Origin: Toxoplasma gondii ME49
Taxonomy: Eukaryota > Apicomplexa > Conoidasida > Eucoccidiorida > Sarcocystidae
Reading direction: 5' to 3'
NCBI RefSeq assembly: GCF_000006565.2
Contig: NC_031475.1
Coordinates: 3,982,522-4,046,521 of the forward strand
DNA length: 64,000 nucleotides
The translations under genes and the position numbers were made by a program. The notes beneath the pieces were generated by a model. That model had not been told where the DNA came from. It saw nothing but the letters and a program-made list of their open reading frames with translations, and searched no databases. Of this stretch, positions 56,901 through 64,000 are shown one piece after another; within the stretch, counting starts at the first letter, position 1, and each line of letters starts with the position of its first letter.

Positions 56901-59190
56901 GTCCTCGCAGTCGTTCAAGTCCTCCTGCCGCACCACTTGGTTGGGGAGGAAGTACGTGACGGAAGAGGCTCCGAAGGGGGCGCACAAGAGCGAACGAGAA
57001 TGACGAGGGAACGAGAAATGCGCAAGAAAAGCGGTGGCTTTTTGGCAGGAACCGAACCCGTCAAAGCCGTGATGGAAGTGCTTTGGAACGCGAAGGAGAT
57101 ACAGGTAGGCGCAGAGTTTTTTTTGGCTGGGTTTGTCCGAAAATAGAAAACCAAGGGAATGTGGACGACGGCTGCGAGCGAAAAAAACGGATAGCAAATC
57201 AAAACACGGGGCGAAAACGTTTCGCGAAACACTCTAGCAACGGATCTTCAGGAGGCAGAAATCCACTTTTTGTCGACATGTATCGCGTAGTCACGTATCA
57301 CAGAAGAGACGGGTGGTTCGTGCTTACTCTATTGCTCGTCCACCGTCAATCTGTAATTCTTGCATGGGAGCATGGCGTGTCTTGCCCAGGCAGAACATGC
57401 CACAGAACCGTTACAAAATCGCGTTCGAAAGATGAACGGTGAATTGTGTGAGCCATTGTCAAGAGGTATCCCTCTTTGAGATTTTCTGACTTCCCTTCGA
57501 TTTGATGCAATTCGTGGCTCGTCGTCGCTCGTCTTGTCAATTTGCAGGCCGTCGCGAACTTGTATCCGCCTCTCTCTATTGCCGACACGTGGATCACCGG
57601 GTGTATGTACACGGCGTCACCGCTGTCGTCACTGCAAGCCATCGGACCGAGTCATCCGTTCTTTTACTTTGCCTCGGCCTTCTCCCCGTCTGAAAGTCGC
57701 TTTTTGTCTTCGCTTCAAGATGATATCCAGCATCTCCTGCTTCTATCCACCGCAAAGGGAGAGCTGCTTCTTCTTCGCTGGCTTGAGAAGAGGCAGGCAC
57801 TGCAGTTACTGCAACGGAAACCTGTCGTACACTGTTCGTCGGAGTTTGGCGGTCAGAAACGGTTTCTTCGCCTGAGCTACAACCTAGGAGCGGACCAGCC
57901 AGCGTTCCCGGAGAAAGAGCGGGTCTTTTCTCTGCAGAATGATAGCGACGACAGATGGTGGAGTCAGCGAACTGCCGGAAGGACCGTTTTAAGAGTCAGT
58001 GCTCCTCACCCTCACTTGAAGAAACAACAGAGGGACGCGGGCCGTGGCAAATGCGACGACATGACAGAGACTGACAGAGGAGCCCCTCTTTCCCCTGCCG
58101 GAAGAGGGACGAAAAAATTGCCCGTCAGTACCCGCTGGTGCGAGGACGTGGCCGCAATCGGCATGCGCTCCGGGACGATCTTGAGGAAGGCGCCTCTGGT
58201 TCACCTCCCCGGAGTTTCCCGCGATACATGCAGAGACGGGGAGAGAAAACGATCTGGGCATGGCGGTTCCGACCACAGAATGGAAAGAGGAGACAGAATG
58301 TGTGAGAATGGGGACAGGAGCGATGCTGAACATCGGAGGACTGGAAGCAGGCGACAGATAGCGAAACACCGGAAAAATCAAGGGGAGTCGAGCTTTAGCG
58401 GGGATGACACCGATGCGGCCTCGCAAACGGACTACGGCTCCAGTGCGACAGAAAGCGACGAGGAAGAAAGTGATGGCATGCCAGAGACGCCACCAAAGTA
58501 AGTGTTCAGTCCCATCTCAGTACGTTTTCCGTGTTTTCACGTCTCGCAAGGAGTATCAAATAGTTCGCCTCATTAATGCAGTTCGTATGCTGTTGGACAG
58601 ACCCGTGGGGACAAAGCTATTGTCTGCAGCACAAGGTATACTTGAAATACCATTGATGCCAAAATAATGGTGGACAGGACAAAAACGAAGGGGCACACCA
58701 TGCCGTAGATTGGAGAGTGACGTTCAGAGAAACAAAAGAAACTCTCAACCAAACTTGCAGAACTGGATCTCTGCACTGTGTCTCTCAGCGGGCGCCCCCT
58801 CCGACTCCTTGCGTTCTCGCCGCTGGCTGGTGTGCAGGACACACTGGCTCTCATCGTAAGCGTCACTCGCTCACCTCAACAGCCCTCCCTTTCATTATGT
58901 CAGATGTTTGACTAGCAGTCCGCGACGTAGGGGGGTGAATACTAAGGAAGGTTCCTCGATGTCTCCATCAATGTCACGCATACTCGACGGTCCACTGACT
59001 CCCCTTGATCTCACCGTTCGCGCGCCTAGCTTTTGGCGACTGTCCGTACCGTGTATTTTGGTCCAGTTTAACTCTTCCGATTGCGTGTCTTGTGCTTTCG
59101 CAGAGAATTACGGACGCGGCGCAACCACAGCTGTCCTTGTTGGACGTGCGAAAGAGGCATCCCGAAGCATGGTCGCAGCTGGAAATGTAG
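47941..59190 (+). CDS. Unconventional myosin heavy chain with propeller-like tail
   Basis: Nine exons: 47941-49456, 49724-50557, 51103-52064, 52468-52836, 53431-53632, 54313-57104, 57548-58497, 58789-58855 and 59104-59190. All phases agree, giving about 2,592 residues. Motor marks: P-loop GESGAGKT (356-363), switch [10 protein letters not shown] (452-460), switch II DIYGFE (786-791), [11 protein letters not shown] in exon 4, [18 protein letters not shown] at the exon 5 start, and the converter string CGTSLVCFK (~1,313) in exon 6. Low-complexity insertions enlarge the motor to over 1,000 residues. An Arg/Leu-rich lever helix follows, without a clear IQ motif. The tail shows repeated beta-strand blocks ([42 protein letters not shown] and LSLLDVRK), suggesting a divergent beta-propeller. 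It should move cargo on actin in the cytoplasm. I cannot assign it to a named Toxoplasma myosin. Exons 8-9 are less certain than the rest. Confidence 0.85.
54239..54286. repeat. 16-bp tandem repeat upstream of myosin exon 6
   Basis: Three copies of CGTC(T/C)CCTTCATTTCC lie just before the exon 6 acceptor at 54,312 and so form much of its pyrimidine tract. Confidence 0.85.
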
Positions 59191-60286
59191 GACATGGCAT
59201 TTGGTGTCTCCTCTGTGGTAGACAGCAGTTGGAAATGCACAAAATCGTAACGTTTGTCTTATGAAAGTGCAGTCTTTCCTTAAAAGAGCTACACTTCCAG
59301 CGCCTAGTGGCGAACGCGCAGTATTATACATGTCTGGCTCTAACTCCGGTGTTCAGAAGATTGCTCCAGCTGCTTTGAGCGTGAAGCATCTCTCTACTTT
59401 TTTCCTGACTTATCAAGGCGCGTGTCCAGTGGAGGCAAATGTCCACATATCCAGGTCAACAGGCTTTAGGGAACTGTGTAGTGCTGGCAGAAAAAGTGGT
59501 GTGTTATAAAAACTTCGAGCATGGTCGCATCACAGTAGTTCCGTTCCACGAGTCGAGGCTCTCAGAATCATCTCGAGCTGAAATGGCAGCCTGAGACCGG
59601 GGCGTTGCCAACGCCGCCGAGTGTTCTCAGCCGAAATGCATATTAATGACTCGTTTGATCTACCATATTGAAATGAATAATCGTCTTTTGCCTCACGTTC
59701 AAGGCCATAGAGTCAGCTTCGATAGCCAGCCGCTACCACATGCGCGTAGTGTAACGATCGGTGAAATGAACAGCAGTCAAACTCTCAGAAAGATCTCTAG
59801 TGTTTCGCTGCGGTTCACCTACGATGCAACGCAGTTAAAAGTTGATGACGGCAGTACAGTTTCGTGAAATGTTTCTGCTGGATGCGGCTACCACGTCAGG
59901 AGAGTGCAGGCACCTGGGAATCAGACAAGTGTCAGAACAGTGGACCCCACACATCCTCCGTTTGTCGCTCCTGGATAACCTTCCGAACGCTGCAATGTAC
60001 AGTATTTCGCTCAAAGAGGCTGGGAATTGGAGGTGGAGCCTCCAAAATTGGTCACTGTGCGTAAAAAGTCCGTTCCTTTCGCCTCATGGTGTTACCTTCG
60101 TCTCGCTGAGACAGCCAGTCACGCTGGGAAAAATGGTACAAGCTTGGGACAATGTTAGTGGCCGGAAAACATCCATAGTGTAAATAATGGTGAAAAAACC
60201 CGATGATCAAAAGATGGAAGAGATAAATGATTACCGAAGAAGAGTGCGTGTTCTCAAATCGGTCCCGAAGTGCTAATCTTGAAGGC
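59191..60286. other. 3' flank of the myosin gene
   Basis: This region holds probable 3' untranslated sequence. A plus-strand frame at 59,842-60,183 has no features I recognise. Confidence 0.4.
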
Positions 60287-60511
60287 TTATGCCTTTTTTG
60301 TAGCTGCAGGTGTTGTTGAGGGAACTTTTCGAGATACCAAAGGAAGTGCTGATTTCTTGGAACACTTTTGAGAACACATTTTTATTCCCAGAAGGGTAAA
60401 CTGTAGTACGAGGCCGAAGGAGACCAGCACGCCGATGACAGAGAACCAGAGAATTGCCACTACTGACATATTCTCCCATGTCACCAGCCTTATGGCGTTC
60501 TCGAAACGCTG
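60287..60511 (-). CDS. Possible membrane-anchor exon of an unresolved gene
   Basis: After an ATCTGCAG acceptor at 60,512, the frame reads RFENAIRLVTWENMSV, then about 24 hydrophobic residues (through VSFGLVLQFTLL), then a Lys/Cys-rich tail and a TAA at 60,287. The layout of a short helix, one membrane segment and a basic cytoplasmic end is like a type I membrane protein, for example the p24/TMED cargo-receptor family, but the similarity is only in layout. Upstream on the same strand (60,570-60,720) a frame reading LPSGIPDMYLNYMDTEPL and ending GGCGAA|GTAAGC joins in phase, but the intron would be under 60 bases. A competing frame overlaps it. I could not assemble the gene. Confidence 0.3.
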   Translation of the reverse strand, partial: QRFENAIRLVTWENMSVVAILWFSVIGVLVSFGLVLQFTLLGIKMCSQKCSKKSALPLVSRKVPSTTPAATKKA

Positions 60512-62141
60512 CAGATTACCGTGACTGTCAAGCCTGTTGTTTGCTAGTTGCACATGTTAGAGAGCTTACTTCGCCCGCAGAAACTTTCACTGATGGAGAC
60601 ACGACCCCCTCGAAGAACTGCCTCAACGGTTCGGTATCCATGTAATTGAGATACATGTCAGGTATGCCTGATGGTAATTGACAGTCATATGAGCTCCGAG
60701 GTTTGTTCTTGGCCCAAATGTACCATTAGAGCTGTCCCCAAAGTGAGTCATGGCGCGCAGGTGTCGGACATCAGTTAAATCATCGAAGAGAGAGGATGTG
60801 CCGCTGAGTTCTCCAGTGTCGCCATCTCTTGCCGTTATTGTCAAGTCCCTGGGCCATCTCGAATGAGTCATCATGTGGAAGCAATGCATATTTCAGAGGA
60901 GGGCTTACACCTGCTCGGGGCCTTGTGCACTAGTGCCGATGATACTAGTAACGACAAGACAGCTGAAGACGGTACGCAGTGGCCCGTTCATCCTGCTAGA
61001 ACAAAACTGTTGTCGATCGTGCCGGTTGCAGCTGGAAGTATTTATATTCCTAGACTAGAAACGTCGCAAACCGACAGAGTGTGTAAGTTAGACTGCAGCA
61101 GCCTAGCGCTCGAACTTCGGTTCTTGCGGTGGGTGTCCGTACACCCTGGGGTTTCTTTCGACAGACTGCCCTGCAGTAACTCGTTGAAGGGATCGCACTA
61201 TGGTGCAGCACTGCACTGGTTCAAATACTGAACAACATTTGTCTGTTGCCGCCGATTTGCCTCTTCTTGAGTTACAAGGTGTTATGCCAAGAATCACCTC
61301 TCGCAGTGGACTACACCATGCATGCTGCTCATTGGTTTCAGCGGCACGTGTCACCGTGTTCTGTGCCCTGAGAAGGGTTACTTTGTTTTACAATTTGACC
61401 TACACAGAATCCATGAAATGTAGACGCTAAATCGTGTGCTCGCTGCTCATGGGGATGGTTCGTCGCAGGTCAACACGACAGTGGATCTCTCGTCAGTCAG
61501 ACATACCACCAGCTGGGTGGCAGCTGATTGCGGAATGCTGTCGCATTGAGTGAAGGAGGGAAGGCACCATGGCGAATCTCCGCACTCAAAGTCGCTTTTT
61601 CAAGCGAAGACGCCACTCACCGTCTCGGGTCGCAAATTACACGCTTCCACAAATGAGTATAGGTAAAACGTGCGGCGGTTCGTTCCACGTTTCCAGAGCG
61701 TGGGATACGATCCGTGCCCGGCACGTGCATGTGTATGGATCAACAGTCCACGTTAGCGAACTTGAACCACTCTTGTATCGGCCAACGATCAAGGCGTCTT
61801 GGCTTAACTCTAAATCGAGTGCTCTCACCGAGGCAACGTTTTGTAAGTATTAAAGTGCGGTCAGCATCGGTCTGTGCCAGCGTAGAATGCCTTCAGTACT
61901 TGAAACTGAACTCGATGATCCTATCAAGCACTCGAGAATTGCTTGTCAACATTGGAATTGTCGTCTTGTTGGGAACTAGCAACAAGAATCAGAAAACAGC
62001 GCATCAACGTTCTGTAAAAAATCACTCTCTCAGCGATGCTCGCGAGCCTGGTTTCTTGCAGCGGACCTGAATTCGTGAAAATGCTTGAACACTCACGGGA
62101 ACCCGTCACAAAATTGAGCTCCGTGTTGTACAGCAATGTTT
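60512..62141. other. Intergenic or unresolved coding region
   Basis: Several minus-strand stretches have protein-like composition and consensus donors, for example around 60,570 and 61,621, and may be exons of the gene ending at 60,287. Phases could not be reconciled. Plus-strand ORFs at 60,863-61,231 and 61,569-61,853 lack recognisable features. Confidence 0.35.
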
Positions 62142-64000
62142 TCAACCACGTTTTTTCTCCAGCCTTGCTTTGTCCTGCTTGATGTGCTTAGCGATGCGCT
62201 CCGCGATTTCATTTACCGTCATATTCTTTCCAAAGAAGTCCTTGAACTTGCCGTTCTTCCCTGAGTTCCCAGACAAAGTTAGCAAGAAAATGGCACACTC
62301 TTACGAATAGTTATCTGAACACAGCAATTGTACGGCAAATTGCTTCTTTGACAATGTGGCAGGTCAGACAGGCCACCTGATTAGAGAGCAACTGCAACTA
62401 ACGCGGGATCTAGGATTCACCGCTAGATCTTCGACCTGTCACTGGTCGAGTAATGCGGAATCGCAAGGGTCAACTAGCAAAGACATTGCGCTTACCCATG
62501 AAATACTGAATAATTGAGTGATCCACGAGGTAGTCGGCGTCCGAGCTTTTAATGCCTTCGTTGTAATAGACACGGAATTTGCGTGTCACATCCTTTATTT
62601 GCGCCTGCAAAAAATCAGAGACGGAATGCATCGTATGTGTACGAGCTGATTCTGAAACCCCGGCAACTCGTGGGAAACGGCTGCAGAGACCCTTCCGCTG
62701 CAGAACAATATTACTGCTTCTCTAATCGACTGCTGTAACAGCCTCCATCGAGGCAGCGCGTCAGCAGTTCCTAGAGAGCGAACGAAGACACAGAGATGAC
62801 CAGTGCATACTCGAGCACCTACAGTATGGAGTACACGCAGCCACAGGGAAATGTGGAACAGCCAATGGCGGCACTGATTGCCTCAGCAGAACCACGCTGC
62901 CTCGGTCACAGGCTGCACTTACTGGCGTGCCAGTGAATCCGATGAGTCGAGGATGAAATTCTTCACAGTACGACTTGACCTGAGCGACCGTGTCGCGCTG
63001 CGGATCCACTGCAGCAGGTTGAACAGATAGCCAGCACCAGATCAGCGAAAAACGATCCACTAACTTTCGACCTTTCCACCCGGAAATGACCTTTTGGAGC
63101 ACCGGGTCGACAAAAACAGCACCGGAAGAAGAGTCAACGGGATCACGCACAACAGAAAATTTTGGCTGGTTCCCTACGAACCATCTTCACAACACACAGC
63201 AGCAAGGTCTGCGATGGTCTGTCTGTCTGAACCCTTCATCACCGCTCTATAATCAGGAAACTCAGTTCAAATTGACGGTGGGCTCAACTATGACACTAAA
63301 AAAACTTAATTCCGCTTGTACTCGAAGCAACTCTTTCCCTAGAAAAAGCACAACATCTGCCTCCGCGCACGAACCACTACAATGCCTTGCCTCAAAAAAG
63401 ACACACTTTCACCTCTATTTCGGATGCATTTGTTTAACCCCTCCCCAAAACAGGCACCTGCGCAGCACACTTGACTAACCAGTGATGAAGAGTGGCTGGA
63501 CAACTTCGCCGAACTCCTTGTCTGCAGCACGCACAACAAAAAACGCACGAATTGAGTTTGGTGCGTGTCAGCGTGAACCGCCTCTTCCCCTCTACCAACT
63601 CATCTCCACAGCGTGCGTGATAGCCGTGCCACTGCCCCGGCTCCCTGAATCTTTCTTCTTCGCAGCATTGGTATGACGTGAAAATCTGGTCAGAGTGTTT
63701 TGATAAATGCCTCTTAAACCTAGTGTATCCACCCACTTGCACTCTCGCCGGTTCCCAGGCCCATTCAGAGAAACTAGATTAACACTTTTTTTTATCTCAT
63801 ATTTGAAGGGCGAGCGCGGACCGACTGTTTGCACCCAACTAAGGAAGTATCTCAAACGTACCAATGATATCAATGACCTGTGCCATCTTCTCAAGTTCCT
63901 GTGGACAGATGTCCGGGCAGAATGTGAACCCAAAATAGAGAAGCTGGTACGCGCCCTCAAACTCTTCGCTACCGCGCACTCGACCATGCATGTCGACGAG
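62142..64000 (-). CDS. SCO1: SCO1/SenC-type copper chaperone, C-terminal part
   Basis: The gene enters from beyond the right edge. Exons seen: 64000-63862, 63521-63480, 63008-62923, 62604-62496 and 62260-62142, phase-compatible, giving the last ~164 residues. The first reads [14 protein letters not shown], the thioredoxin-fold copper site CxxxC of SCO proteins. Exons 2-3 join to PLFITVDPQRDT, and exon 4 holds [12 protein letters not shown], whose histidine is the third copper ligand. The exon 4-5 junction and a charged Lys-rich end complete it. SCO proteins sit in the mitochondrial inner membrane facing the intermembrane space and load copper into the CuA site of cytochrome oxidase subunit II. 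The presequence and membrane anchor must lie outside the window. Intron 2 starts GTTAGT, a weaker donor than the others. Confidence 0.92.

Overview
The window looks like nuclear DNA of a tissue-cyst coccidian, most likely Toxoplasma gondii or a near relative (Hammondia, Neospora). The evidence is the intron-rich genes with consensus GT-AG sites, the very long intergenic and untranslated stretches, the TA-rich microsatellites, the low-complexity insertions inside conserved domains, and a transporter of the apicomplexan-restricted ApiAT type. No prokaryotic organisation, CRISPR array, tRNA or rRNA gene was found.

Layout: 4.7-6.6 kb (+) an EME1/MMS4-like, apparently non-catalytic XPF-family protein; 9.8-11.5 kb (-) an ApiAT major-facilitator transporter; 15.5-16.9 kb (+) a longin R-SNARE; 19.9-26.1 kb (-) a ten-exon choline/ethanolamine phosphotransferase whose introns hold TA-rich islands and a GA-rich minisatellite; 28.7-32.8 kb (+) a large alpha/beta hydrolase; 36.3-40.2 kb (+) prefoldin subunit 3 in eight exons, one intron being GC-AG; 41.4-43.5 kb (-) succinate-semialdehyde dehydrogenase; 47.9-59.2 kb (+) a nine-exon, about 2,590-residue myosin with a propeller-like tail; 62.1-64.0 kb (-) a SCO1/SenC copper chaperone that runs off the window. 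The exon joins were worked out by hand from consensus splice sites, phase agreement and protein-family continuity.

Four weaker coding candidates are listed: a two-exon gene at 44.0-44.8 kb (-), an ORF at 46.1-46.7 kb (-), a possible small secreted ORF at 47.0-47.3 kb (+), and a membrane-anchor exon at 60.3-60.5 kb (-). A short stretch near 2.75 kb reads as a fragment of mitochondrial cox1, which fits the many mitochondrial DNA inserts known in Toxoplasma nuclear genomes.

The genes do not form a pathway. They are a housekeeping mix: DNA repair, amino-acid uptake, membrane fusion, phospholipid synthesis, lipid/ester hydrolysis, actin/tubulin folding, GABA shunt, actomyosin transport and cytochrome oxidase assembly. 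The most unusual points are the asparagine at the zero layer of the SNARE, the myosin's last two exons hidden behind an apparent stop codon that overlaps a splice donor, and the intron-borne repeats.
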